Source of the DNA: an uncultured Afifella sp.
GTDB lineage: Bacteria > Pseudomonadota > Alphaproteobacteria > Rhizobiales > Afifellaceae
Length of the DNA: 64,000 nucleotides
Reading direction: 5' to 3'
NCBI GenBank assembly: GCA_947259045.1
Contig: CAMYKZ010000002.1
Location: 28,552 to 92,551 of the forward strand
The notes beneath the pieces were generated by a model that worked only from the letters and a program-made list of their open reading frames with translations, was not told where the DNA came from and did no database searches. Both the position numbers and the translations under genes were made by a program. Positions 18,531 through 26,901 of this stretch are shown here, in pieces (positions within the stretch are counted from its first letter, which is position 1; each line of letters begins with the position of its first letter).

Positions 18531-19550
18531 ATGGGCGTCGTGAAACTCAAAAATCTTTCGCAACATCTTGGCCTGACCGAGGGCACCGTCTCGCGTGCCT
18601 TGAACGATTATCCCGACATCAGCGAAAAGACCCGCAAGCGGGTTCAATTGGCCGCCCGCGAGCTTGGTTACAAGCCGAATTCCAATGCCAGACGGCTCGC
18701 CAAAGGCATCACCGAATGTATCGGTTACGTGCTGCCGGCCAGCGAAAGCCATTTGTCGGACCCGTTCCTCGGCGAACTGCTCGACGGCCTGACCGACGCG
18801 CTTTCAAAGCGCAACTGGGATCTGACCGTCGCCGTTGCCCGGTCCTCAGACAGCGAACTCGATATTATCGACCGGCTGACCCGTTCAGGCCGGGTCAGCG
18901 GACTGATCGTCAGCCGTACGCACACCGAAGACACGCGGATCGATTTTCTGAAAAAATCCAATATCCCGTTTGTCTCTCACGGCCGGACTGCTGATCCTGC
19001 CGGGTTTGCCTGGCTCGATGTCGACAATGAACAGGCATTTTTCGACGCCGTGACCCACCTTCACGCGCTTGGACATCGCCGCATCGCCCATATCGGCGGA
19101 CAGGAAACCTTCAACTTCGCGCGGTTGCGGCGGCATGGCTATTGCAAGGGGCTGGAAGCCTGCGGTCTCACCTACCGAACCGACTATGACCTTTCGTCTG
19201 AAATGAACGACCACGCTGGATTTGAAGCCATGCAAAGGCTGCTGACGCTTGATGAGCCGCCAACGGCTGTGGCCTGTGTCACGGACATGGTCGCACTCGG
19301 CGCGATGCGGGCCATTCGCGATGCGGGAATGGAGCCGGGCCGGGAAATCTCGGTCATCGGCTATGACGGCATACCCGTCGGCCAGCACAGCAATCCTCCG
19401 TTGACGACGATGGCACAACCACTGACGCGCGCCGGCCGCAGGCTGGGCGACATGCTGCTTGCCGTCATCGATGGCCAGGCCCCTGGTGAAACACAAGAAC
19501 TCTGGCGTGCCGAACTGGTGCGCCGGCAAACGGATGGACCGCCGGTATAA
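18531..19550 (+). CDS. LacI-family transcriptional regulator
   Basis: A 339-residue regulator. The LacI helix-turn-helix and hinge occupy about residues 4-60 (LKNLSQHLGLTEGTVSRALNDYPDIS ... RRLAKG), followed by a periplasmic-binding-protein-like effector domain (about 65-335) with the usual VTHLHALGHRRIAHIGG and ISVIGYDGIPVG blocks. The perfect operator directly upstream fits autoregulation. The binding-protein gene starts 65 bases downstream and the same regulator probably controls the import operon. That gap also holds a near-palindrome TCAGGTGATCGCCTGA (19576-19591). The inducer is expected to be the imported glycoside or its sugar. Confidence 0.93.
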   Translation: MGVVKLKNLSQHLGLTEGTVSRALNDYPDISEKTRKRVQLAARELGYKPNSNARRLAKGITECIGYVLPASESHLSDPFLGELLDGLTDALSKRNWDLTVAVARSSDSELDIIDRLTRSGRVSGLIVSRTHTEDTRIDFLKKSNIPFVSHGRTADPAGFAWLDVDNEQAFFDAVTHLHALGHRRIAHIGGQETFNFARLRRHGYCKGLEACGLTYRTDYDLSSEMNDHAGFEAMQRLLTLDEPPTAVACVTDMVALGAMRAIRDAGMEPGREISVIGYDGIPVGQHSNPPLTTMAQPLTRAGRRLGDMLLAVIDGQAPGETQELWRAELVRRQTDGPPV

Positions 19551-19615
19551 ACCGGCGGCCGTAACCTTGCGACCCTCAGGTGATCGCCTGAACGCAAATT
19601 CGGGAGAAAAGACAG

Positions 19616-20959
19616 ATGAGTATGATGAAAAATATCGCTGCCGGACTTTTGATTTCGGCATCGATGATCTCAATGGCCCAGGCCGATACGATCCGATTCT
19701 GGACAACGGAAGAACAGCCGGAGCGGTTGGCAAAGCAGCAGGAAATGGCGGAAGAATTCGGCACCAAGACCGGCCACACGGTCGAAGTGATCCCGGTTTC
19801 GGAAAAAGACCTCGGCACAAGGGCGACAGCGGCTTTCGCCGCCAATGACCTGCCGGATGTGATCTATCACACTTTGCAATATGTCCTGCCCTGGACAGAA
19901 GCCGGCATTCTCGACGCGGACACGAATAACGAGATCGTCGAGGAATTGGGCGTCGGTACGTTTGCGCCCGGCGCTATCGCCATGGCCAAGTCCGACGGTC
20001 TTGTCTCCGCCGTACCGGTCGATGGCTGGACGCAGATGGTTATCTATCGCAAGGACCTGTTCGATGCCGCAGGTCTGGCAGCGCCGACATCCTATGCAGC
20101 AATCACCGCAGCCATTGAAAAACTGCACAATCCGCCGGAAATCTACGGTTTTGTGGCTGCCACCAAGATTGACGAAAATTTCATGAGCCAGGTGCTTGAG
20201 CATGTCTTCCTGGCCAATGGCGTCTCGCCGGTCGACGCCAGCGGCTTCAAGCCGCTGGACGAAAAGGCGACCGCCGAAGTGCTGGAGTTCTACAAGACGA
20301 TCGCCAAGGCTTCACCTCCAGGCGAACTCTACTGGAAGCAGTCGCGCGAACTCTATTTCGCCGGCAAGGCCGCAATGATCATCTGGTCTCCGTTCATTCT
20401 CGACGAACTGGCGGGCCTGCGCGATTCCGCTCCTCCGACAATCAATTCCGATCCGACCTCTCGGGAACTGGCCGGCAAGACAGACGTCGTGACGACTTTC
20501 TCCGGACCATCCAATCCTGATGGCGCGGCCTGGGCCGATGTGCGTTATTTCGGTGTAACCGCCGACGCAAACCTGGATGTCGCTGCTGAATTCGTGAAAT
20601 TCACCCTCGACGAGGGCTATGCCAGCACGCTTTCCATCGCACCTGAGGGCAAATTCCCGGTCCGGCGCGGCACGGCGGACGAGCCGAACAAGTTTGTCGA
20701 TATCTGGTCGAAACTGCCGGTCGGCGTTGACCGCAAGGCACCGCTTTCGGAACTCTACCCGGCCGAAACCATCGGCAAGATCGTATCCGGCCTTGAATCC
20801 GGCAACCGCTGGGGTGTCAAGGAAGGACAACTTTCGCTGGCGTCCAAGATCATCAATTCCCAGGTGATCAACCGGCTGGTGCGCGAGTTTATCGACGGCG
20901 AGCGCGATGCGGCTGCGACCGTCGCCAAGCTCAACGAGGAACTCGCCAAGGTCAACTGA
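19616..20959 (+). CDS. Sugar ABC transporter extracellular binding protein (family 1)
   Basis: A 447-residue MalE/UgpB-like binding protein (SBP_bac_1). The signal peptide is MKNIAAGLLISASMISMAQA (an in-frame ATG two codons upstream is also possible), cleaving before DTIRFWTTEE. Typical features include LPDVIYHTLQYVLPWTEAGILD and the GAAWADVRYFGVT region. It heads the operon binding protein, two permeases, glycosidase, ATPase. A strong hairpin lies 21 bases after its stop, likely raising binding-protein expression above the membrane components. The glycosidase context suggests a glycoside such as mannosylglycerate as ligand. Confidence 0.92.
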   Translation: MSMMKNIAAGLLISASMISMAQADTIRFWTTEEQPERLAKQQEMAEEFGTKTGHTVEVIPVSEKDLGTRATAAFAANDLPDVIYHTLQYVLPWTEAGILDADTNNEIVEELGVGTFAPGAIAMAKSDGLVSAVPVDGWTQMVIYRKDLFDAAGLAAPTSYAAITAAIEKLHNPPEIYGFVAATKIDENFMSQVLEHVFLANGVSPVDASGFKPLDEKATAEVLEFYKTIAKASPPGELYWKQSRELYFAGKAAMIIWSPFILDELAGLRDSAPPTINSDPTSRELAGKTDVVTTFSGPSNPDGAAWADVRYFGVTADANLDVAAEFVKFTLDEGYASTLSIAPEGKFPVRRGTADEPNKFVDIWSKLPVGVDRKAPLSELYPAETIGKIVSGLESGNRWGVKEGQLSLASKIINSQVINRLVREFIDGERDAAATVAKLNEELAKVN

Positions 20960-20980
20960 TCGATCTGATCCAACAGGAGG

Positions 20981-21006
20981 CGGGACCGGTACTATTGCCG
21001 GTCCCG
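20981..21006 (+). promoter_or_regulatory. Intercistronic hairpin after sugar binding-protein gene
   Basis: CGGGACCGG (20981-20989) and CCGGTCCCG (20998-21006) form a perfect 9-bp GC-rich stem with an eight-base loop, preceded by AGGAGG and followed nine bases later by the permease ATG. No T-run follows. It resembles the stabilising hairpins between binding-protein and permease genes of maltose-type operons. Confidence 0.65.
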
Positions 21007-21014
21007 GACGAGCC

Positions 21015-22331
21015 ATGACATCAATAGACACGGAAATTGGTCTCCAGGACCAGGCAAAAGCGGCAACGCCGCCGACCGGCATCGGCCCGATGGAACGGCG
21101 CGAAATGCGGCTGGCCTACGGCATGCTGTCGCCGACCTTCCTGATTGTTCTGCTGATTGTGATGGGACCGCTGATCGCCAATTTCTGGATCAGCTTCAAA
21201 CCGGTGCAACTGGGCGATCTGCGTCCGGCGACGGCGGTTGCCAATGAACGGCTGCGCGGCAATGCGGAAGCAGTCGGCGATGCGGTGACAATCGAATATC
21301 GCCTGCGCAATTCCTCCAGGGACAGCGCAGTTACTTCCGTGACGCTCAACGATACACTGCCGGCCGGCCTCGCGATCGGCAAGCCTGACGAACGGTGCAC
21401 CATATCCGGCGTTGAGCTTTCCTGCGCGCTAGGCGAATTCGCCGGCGGCCACCGCGAAAGCCTGAAACTGGATGCAGTTGTCGAGCAGGCCTATCTGGAC
21501 AATCCGGTCAATCCGCGCGCCAGCGATCCAATTCTGGGCGGCGAGACGGACAATATTCTCACCAACTTCACGTTCACACTCGACAATTTCCGCCGCATCT
21601 TCGATTCCGACGAATTCTGGAGCGTCTTGCGGATCTCGCTTTACTACACGATCTTCGGAACCGGCGGCGCTCTGATATTGGGGCTGTTTGCGGCGCAACT
21701 GCTGAACACCGCCTTCCCCGGACGGGGCATTGTCCGCGGGCTGTTTCTGTTTCCCTATGTCGCGCCGGTGATCGCCGTCGCCTTCACCTGGGTCGTGCTG
21801 CTCGACCCGTTTTCCGGCACGCTCAACTCGATCCTGCTGCAGACAGGCGCGATCGACGGGCCGATCAATTTCTTCGGGCAACGATCCGTACCGCTCAGCC
21901 TGTTCGGGCTGACGATTGAATTTCCCGTTGCTCTGACGACGGTTATCGCTTTCGAGGCCTGGCGTTATTTCCCGCTATCGTTCCTGTTCATCCTGGCCCG
22001 GATGCAGTCGATTTCCGCCGACATGTACGAAGCGGCTGAAATCGATGGCGCGACCCCGCTGCAGCAGTTCTGGTACATTTCGCTGCCCCAGCTTATCGGA
22101 ATTCTGTCGGTACTGTTCCTGCTGCGGTTCATCTGGACGTTCAACAAGTTCGACGACATTTTCCTGCTGACCGGGGGCGCAGCCGGCACCCGGACACTCA
22201 CCGTTGACGTCTACGAGCAGGGTTTTTCGGTCTCCAATCTGGGTGCCGGTGCGGCAGTGGCTGTCGTCGTATTCGCCGTGCTCCTGATCTTCGCCACCCT
22301 GTTCTTCAAATTCTCGCCGCAGGACGAATGA
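21015..22331 (+). CDS. Sugar ABC transporter permease (MalF-like) with inserted DUF11-like domain
   Basis: A 438-residue permease. ATG at 21015 is preferred over the longer frame, which overlaps the binding-protein gene and hairpin. After a cytoplasmic lead and the first helix (about 39-59), a periplasmic insert of roughly 120 residues (about 65-190) carries a DUF11-like Ig-type domain: VTIEYRLRNSS, VTLNDTLPAGL, a cysteine pair in RCTISGVELSC, then LGEFAGGHRESLKL. The remaining five helices form a normal permease core, with the EAA loop ADMYEAAEIDGATPLQQFWYISLP. MalF of E. coli also has an Ig-like P2 loop that docks the binding protein, so a docking role is plausible. The stop overlaps the next start. 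Confidence 0.9.
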   Translation: MTSIDTEIGLQDQAKAATPPTGIGPMERREMRLAYGMLSPTFLIVLLIVMGPLIANFWISFKPVQLGDLRPATAVANERLRGNAEAVGDAVTIEYRLRNSSRDSAVTSVTLNDTLPAGLAIGKPDERCTISGVELSCALGEFAGGHRESLKLDAVVEQAYLDNPVNPRASDPILGGETDNILTNFTFTLDNFRRIFDSDEFWSVLRISLYYTIFGTGGALILGLFAAQLLNTAFPGRGIVRGLFLFPYVAPVIAVAFTWVVLLDPFSGTLNSILLQTGAIDGPINFFGQRSVPLSLFGLTIEFPVALTTVIAFEAWRYFPLSFLFILARMQSISADMYEAAEIDGATPLQQFWYISLPQLIGILSVLFLLRFIWTFNKFDDIFLLTGGAAGTRTLTVDVYEQGFSVSNLGAGAAVAVVVFAVLLIFATLFFKFSPQDE

Positions 22332-23563
22332 TGATGCGATACAGCACAGGCATGTTTGCCGGAATTCTGACGGGCGCCCTTTGGGGCTTCCTCTGGATGA
22401 TCGTTATCGGGATCACCTTCATGCTGGTCTCGGGCCAGATTACCTCGCTGCCGATCGGCGCGGCGACGCTGGCGGGTGTTGCCGGCGCCATGACATATCT
22501 CGCCGTGGAAAAGGACGCCCGGACCACCGGATTGCGAATTGCCAGCGCAGCCGTGATCGTGATGGTGCTTGCCCTGTTGACACTCGGGCAACCGCTTGGC
22601 CTACCGCTTTCCACCGCACCGCTCTATCAGTTCCTGGCGATCGCCATCATTGCCGCGGGCATATGGGGCTCCAACATAATCTGCCTGTCCGGCTTTTCCG
22701 CCGGCAAACTGTCGCGTTACCAGCTGGAGCAGCTATTCATAAGGGTTGCGAAAGGGTTCGGCTTCGTCGTGTTCGGGGTGATGGTAGCCCTGCCCTTCTA
22801 CGTCATGATCATGACCAGCCTGAAAAGCCAGCAGAGCCTGCTCGCCAATCCGCTCGATTTCTCAATCGACCTGAGCCTGGGCGTCGAACAGCTGTTCCGG
22901 TCTTATGTCGAGCTGTTCACCGAGTTCCGCTTTGGAACATTCCTGCTCAATTCGGCCTTCGTTTCCGTGGCAACGGTCATTCTGACATTGCTGTTTTCCG
23001 TTCCGGGCGCCTATGCCGTGTCGCGGCTTCGTTTCCCGGGACAGGCATTTCTCTCCCGCTCGATCCTTCTGATCTACATGGTGCCGGCGATCGTGCTTGT
23101 GATCCCGCTCTATTCGGTGTTTTCGCAGCTTGGCCTGCGCAATACACTGACCGGCCTTCTGATCGTCTATCCGGCAACGACAATTCCGGTCGCGCTTTAC
23201 ATGCTGCAGGGATATTTCCGCGGCCTTCCGGCGGAACTGGAAGAGGCCGGGCTGATGGACGGCCTGTCCCGGCTCGGCGTAATCCTGAAGATTACCCTGC
23301 CCCTGTCTTTGCCGGCACTTGCCTCGGTGGCGCTTTATGTCTTCATGATCGCCTGGAACGAGTTCCTGTTTGCCTTCATGTTCCTCGACAATGTCGACAT
23401 CTTCACCCTGTCACGCGGTGTGGTGTCGCTCAATTCGTCGGAAGTTCCGCGCCAGCACCTGATGGCGGGCGCCGTTATCGCAACAATCCCCGTACTGGTG
23501 ATCTTCCTCTGGTTCGAACGGTTCCTGGTCGCCGGGTTGACCGCCGGCAGTGTGAAAGGCTGA
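22328..23563 (+). CDS. Sugar ABC transporter permease (MalG-like) with extra N-terminal membrane helices
   Basis: A 411-residue permease, about 130 residues longer than usual MalG-type proteins. Residues 1-130 hold about four additional hydrophobic helices (for example FAGILTGALWGFLWMIVIGI and FLAIAIIAAGIWGSNIICL). The standard six-helix permease follows from about residue 145 (GFGFVVFGVMVALPFYVMIMTSLKS) and includes the EAA loop PAELEEAGLMDGLSRLGVILKITLPL. ATG at 22328 overlaps the previous stop by ATGA. Together with the first permease it should form the channel. The role of the extra helices is unknown. Confidence 0.9.
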   Translation: MMMRYSTGMFAGILTGALWGFLWMIVIGITFMLVSGQITSLPIGAATLAGVAGAMTYLAVEKDARTTGLRIASAAVIVMVLALLTLGQPLGLPLSTAPLYQFLAIAIIAAGIWGSNIICLSGFSAGKLSRYQLEQLFIRVAKGFGFVVFGVMVALPFYVMIMTSLKSQQSLLANPLDFSIDLSLGVEQLFRSYVELFTEFRFGTFLLNSAFVSVATVILTLLFSVPGAYAVSRLRFPGQAFLSRSILLIYMVPAIVLVIPLYSVFSQLGLRNTLTGLLIVYPATTIPVALYMLQGYFRGLPAELEEAGLMDGLSRLGVILKITLPLSLPALASVALYVFMIAWNEFLFAFMFLDNVDIFTLSRGVVSLNSSEVPRQHLMAGAVIATIPVLVIFLWFERFLVAGLTAGSVKG

Positions 23564-23567
23564 TCCG

Positions 23568-24851
23568 ATGTCTGAGATCGACGAAAAGGCCGTGGCGACA
23601 CTGAAAGCCAACGACCGTGGCGGGTTCACGGTGCCGACCAGCCGGCTCTACCCCTATCAGTGGAACTGGGATTCGGTTTTTGTCGCGCTCGGCTTTGCGA
23701 CTTTCGACCGGAGCCGCGCCTGGCGCGAACTGGAATGCCTTTTCGGCGGCCAGTGGCCGGACGGCATGATCCCGCACATTATATTCCGGCGCAGCGACCC
23801 GGATTATTTTCCCGGCCCCGATGTCTGGAAATCGGGCACCGCGCCGCCGTCATCGGGCCATTCGCAACCGCCGGTGCTCGCCTCTGTGATGCTGCAGTTG
23901 GTGGAAAGCGGCGGACCTGACGATGAAAATCAAGCCAGACTGCATTTCGACCGGGCGCTGGCCTGGCATCGCTGGTTCCACCGGGAGCGCGATCCCGACA
24001 GCCGGGGTGTCATCGGCATCGTTCATCCCTGGGAATCCGGCAGGGACAATTCGCCCGACTGGGACGAAGCGATGAGCCAGATCGTCGTTGACCCGGATTT
24101 GCCGCCTTATCAGCGGCGCGATACCGAACATGTCAACGCCGAACAGCGGCCGAACAAGATTGATTATGACCGTTTTCTCACCATCGTGAAATTCGGCGCC
24201 GATTGCGGCTGGGACCAACGCAACATTGCCGAAAACGGTCCGATGTTCGTTGCCGACCCCGGCATGACATTTATTCTGCTGAGGGCCGACCGGGACCTCC
24301 TGAGACTGGCGGAACGGATCGGCAGGACGGATGCCATTGACGAAATCCGCGCATGGATCGATCTGATCGCAGCCGGGGCGGAAAGCCTCTGGAACGACGA
24401 TATAGGCGGATATTGCGCCCGCAATCTGAGAACCGGCAACCTGTCCACGGGCATTTCCAACGCTTCGATGCTGGCATTCTACGCCGGCGTCGGCAGCGCG
24501 GCACAGCGGGAACGGCTTGCCGGCGAAGCGGCAAGAATTCTGAGCAAGGTCGAATTCGGGATGCCGAGCTGGGATCCCGATCATACGGCGTTCGAACCCA
24601 AGCGGTACTGGCGCGGGCCGGTCTGGGCGATGATGAACTTCATGGTGGCCCAGGGCCTGTCGGAAGCCGGATGCGATGATTTGAGCAAGCGCGTCCGCAA
24701 CGATACCGCCAGACTGATCGCACAAACCGGATTTTACGAATATTTCGATCCGCTGACAGGCGCCGGCTATGGCGGCGGCGATTTTTCCTGGACGGCGGCG
24801 ATCTGGCTCGCCTGGGCGTCGCCGGACAATGCCACTCGGGCTGCGCAGTAA
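23568..24851 (+). CDS. MGH1-like glycoside hydrolase (mannosylglycerate/glucosylglycerate hydrolase type, GH63 clan)
   Basis: A 427-residue cytoplasmic (no signal peptide) (alpha/alpha)6-barrel glycosidase. It has the YPYQWNWDSVFVALG block near residues 28-42, the motif HPWESGRDNSPDWD with the probable general acid D160, and FYEYFDPLTG with the probable base E391; the spacing agrees with characterised mannosylglycerate hydrolases (about 420 residues). Family members hydrolyse alpha-mannosyl- or glucosylglycerate, or the glycerol analogue, to sugar plus glycerate. It sits between the permease and ATPase genes of a sugar importer, so it probably cleaves the imported solute. Exact substrate is inferred, not shown. 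Confidence 0.85.
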   Translation: MSEIDEKAVATLKANDRGGFTVPTSRLYPYQWNWDSVFVALGFATFDRSRAWRELECLFGGQWPDGMIPHIIFRRSDPDYFPGPDVWKSGTAPPSSGHSQPPVLASVMLQLVESGGPDDENQARLHFDRALAWHRWFHRERDPDSRGVIGIVHPWESGRDNSPDWDEAMSQIVVDPDLPPYQRRDTEHVNAEQRPNKIDYDRFLTIVKFGADCGWDQRNIAENGPMFVADPGMTFILLRADRDLLRLAERIGRTDAIDEIRAWIDLIAAGAESLWNDDIGGYCARNLRTGNLSTGISNASMLAFYAGVGSAAQRERLAGEAARILSKVEFGMPSWDPDHTAFEPKRYWRGPVWAMMNFMVAQGLSEAGCDDLSKRVRNDTARLIAQTGFYEYFDPLTGAGYGGGDFSWTAAIWLAWASPDNATRAAQ

Positions 24852-24872
24852 TTTCAAGAGGAGACTAGGACG

Positions 24873-25928
24873 ATGGGTTCGATCCGGCTGGAACATGTAG
24901 AAAAATGGTTTGCCGATCATCAGGTCATCAAGGGTGTCGATCTGGAGATTGCCGATGGCGAATTTGTCATCTTTGTCGGCCCGTCCGGCTGCGGCAAGTC
25001 CACATTGCTGCGAATGATCGCCGGGCTTGAAGAAACAAGCCGTGGCCGGGTCTATCTGGACGGCGTTGACGTCACCGCCGAACCGCCGTCCGGACGCAAG
25101 CTCTCGATGGTCTTCCAGTCCTATGCGCTTTACCCGCATATGTCGGTGCGCGACAATGTCGGCTTCGGGCTGAAAACCGCCGGCATGCCGAAGGCGCAGA
25201 TTGCCGAGAAGGTCGCCGATGCCGCCCGGGTGCTGAAACTCGACGACTACCTCGACCGGCGGCCAAAGGCGCTGTCAGGCGGCCAGCGCCAACGGGTGGC
25301 GATCGGCCGGGCAATCGTGCGCGAGCCGAAGGGTTTCCTGTTCGATGAACCCCTGTCGAACCTCGACGCAGCGCTGCGGGTGGAAATGCGGTTTGAGATT
25401 GCCAGGCTGCATCAGTCGCTGAAATCGACGATGGTCTATGTTACCCACGACCAGGTTGAGGCAATGACCCTGGCCGACAAGATCGTTGTGCTTAAGGATG
25501 GCATGATCATGCAGATCGGATCCCCGCGCGAGCTTTACGAAAAGCCTGACAATCTTTTTGTCGCGCAGTTTATCGGCAGTCCGAAAATGAATGTCATGCC
25601 GTGCCAGCGAAACGGCAGCGGCGTCAATCTGCCGGGCTCCGGCCATGTGACGATACCGCTTCCGGAAGCCGCTCAACCGACCAGTCTGGGCATCCGGCCG
25701 GAACATATCGCGCTGGTCGAACCCGGCACCGGCAATTGCGATGCCCGCATCGAAGTCAGCGAATATCTCGGCGCCGATACGTTCATCTATGTCTCCGCCG
25801 AAGGCTTTGACACAACGTTGGTGCGGATCAGCGGCCAGGACATCGTCAAAGAAGGCAGCACTGTCGGCCTGCAGTTCCAGACCGACAAGGTGCAGTTCTT
25901 TGACGATAACGAGCAGGCCATCCGCTAG
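24873..25928 (+). CDS. Sugar ABC transporter ATP-binding protein (MalK/UgpC-like)
   Basis: A 351-residue ATPase with Walker [10 protein letters not shown] (about residues 36-44), Q-loop, signature [14 protein letters not shown] (about 134-147), Walker [13 protein letters not shown] and switch H in VTHDQ, followed by the C-terminal TOBE/regulatory domain of MalK-type proteins ([16 protein letters not shown]). A good AGGAG site precedes the ATG. It is the last gene of the binding-protein/permease/permease/glycosidase/ATPase operon and energises that importer. MalK-type ATPases can serve several importers, so wider use is possible. Confidence 0.94.
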   Translation: MGSIRLEHVEKWFADHQVIKGVDLEIADGEFVIFVGPSGCGKSTLLRMIAGLEETSRGRVYLDGVDVTAEPPSGRKLSMVFQSYALYPHMSVRDNVGFGLKTAGMPKAQIAEKVADAARVLKLDDYLDRRPKALSGGQRQRVAIGRAIVREPKGFLFDEPLSNLDAALRVEMRFEIARLHQSLKSTMVYVTHDQVEAMTLADKIVVLKDGMIMQIGSPRELYEKPDNLFVAQFIGSPKMNVMPCQRNGSGVNLPGSGHVTIPLPEAAQPTSLGIRPEHIALVEPGTGNCDARIEVSEYLGADTFIYVSAEGFDTTLVRISGQDIVKEGSTVGLQFQTDKVQFFDDNEQAIR

Positions 25929-25933
25929 GTCAA

Positions 25934-26875
25934 TCAAACAAGCGAATGTCGCCTGGCCAGCCAGACATAAAACGGCCGCATCAGCAGCGGGGTCAGGTAC
26001 ATCGGGATCTGGTAACAGCCGATAAACAGTAATATCGGATCGGTGACGGATGCGGGCAATGCTGCCAGGAAAAGCGCGATATTGCGGTTTCCGGCGATGA
26101 TGCCCAGCGGCACGGCATAACGCTTCCAGCGTGAAACGGCCAGGCTTGCCGCCGCGATCATCTGCAGGCCGAAATTGAGGGCGGTCGCTGTTCCCAACAC
26201 AATGGCGAACCGGATCGGATCGCCCAGAAGCGCCGGGCCGACGGCAGACATCAGCCCGACAACGATCACCGCCAGAAAGACCGCCAGCACACCGTCCATC
26301 GCAGCCAGATGATCCTGCGATGGATTTTTCAGTATTGTCAGCCGGACAAGAAAAGCCAGCGCCGTCGCCCCGGCAATGACTGCCAGGAGCCGCAATGCGG
26401 CACTCAGTATGACGGCGGGCGCACCGAGTTCAGGTACCAGCGCGAACACCGGGATCACCGTCAGCGGCAGAAACGCCGTGCCGACGACAAGCTGGCGTAA
26501 CGATGACGCCGGATCATGGCCGAGCATGATCGTCAGGCTCGGGCTGCCTGAAATCGGCGAGGCGGCGGCGGTAATGATGACGGCAGATGCCAGGGCGGCC
26601 TGCCATCCGATGACGAGGAACAGAACGGCAATCAGAACCGGCACCGCGACCTGAAACAACAGGACAAAGACCAGCGAGGCGGTCAGATCATTCCACGCGC
26701 CGACCGCCTGTTTCGGTCCGACCCGCAGCGCTGCCAGGAACATCAGGCCGGCAACCATTTCCGGCAGCCACGGGCGCATTGCGGCCGCCACGAGCGGCAG
26801 GGTGATACCGGCGACCAGCCCGGCGACCAGCAGCCAGCGGCCATGGCGCGCCGCCTGGGCAAGAAGGCCGTTCAT
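25934..26875 (-). CDS. Bile acid:sodium symporter (BASS)-like transporter
   Basis: A 313-residue membrane protein with about 9-10 helices. The pattern resembles the BASS/SBF-like family: two related halves, a polar stretch AAASPISGSPSLTIMLGHD within the first, and a crossover region with PLGIIAGNRNIALFLAALP in the second. BASS members carry organic anions (bile acids, pyruvate, pantothenate), and the substrate here is unknown. It converges with the sugar operon (six bases apart) and lies 26 bases downstream of the TRAP dctM gene on the same strand, so it may be co-transcribed with the TRAP system. Confidence 0.65.
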   Translation of the reverse strand: MNGLLAQAARHGRWLLVAGLVAGITLPLVAAAMRPWLPEMVAGLMFLAALRVGPKQAVGAWNDLTASLVFVLLFQVAVPVLIAVLFLVIGWQAALASAVIITAAASPISGSPSLTIMLGHDPASSLRQLVVGTAFLPLTVIPVFALVPELGAPAVILSAALRLLAVIAGATALAFLVRLTILKNPSQDHLAAMDGVLAVFLAVIVVGLMSAVGPALLGDPIRFAIVLGTATALNFGLQMIAAASLAVSRWKRYAVPLGIIAGNRNIALFLAALPASVTDPILLFIGCYQIPMYLTPLLMRPFYVWLARRHSLV

Positions 26876-26901
26876 CGGTCGGTCATTTCCGCTCTGTCCG
26901 G

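Noticed and set aside
22381..23604. 407-codon frame overlapping the second sugar permease
   Set aside because: It is a +2 shadow of a membrane protein; its translation is Arg/His/Pro-rich and non-hydrophobic.
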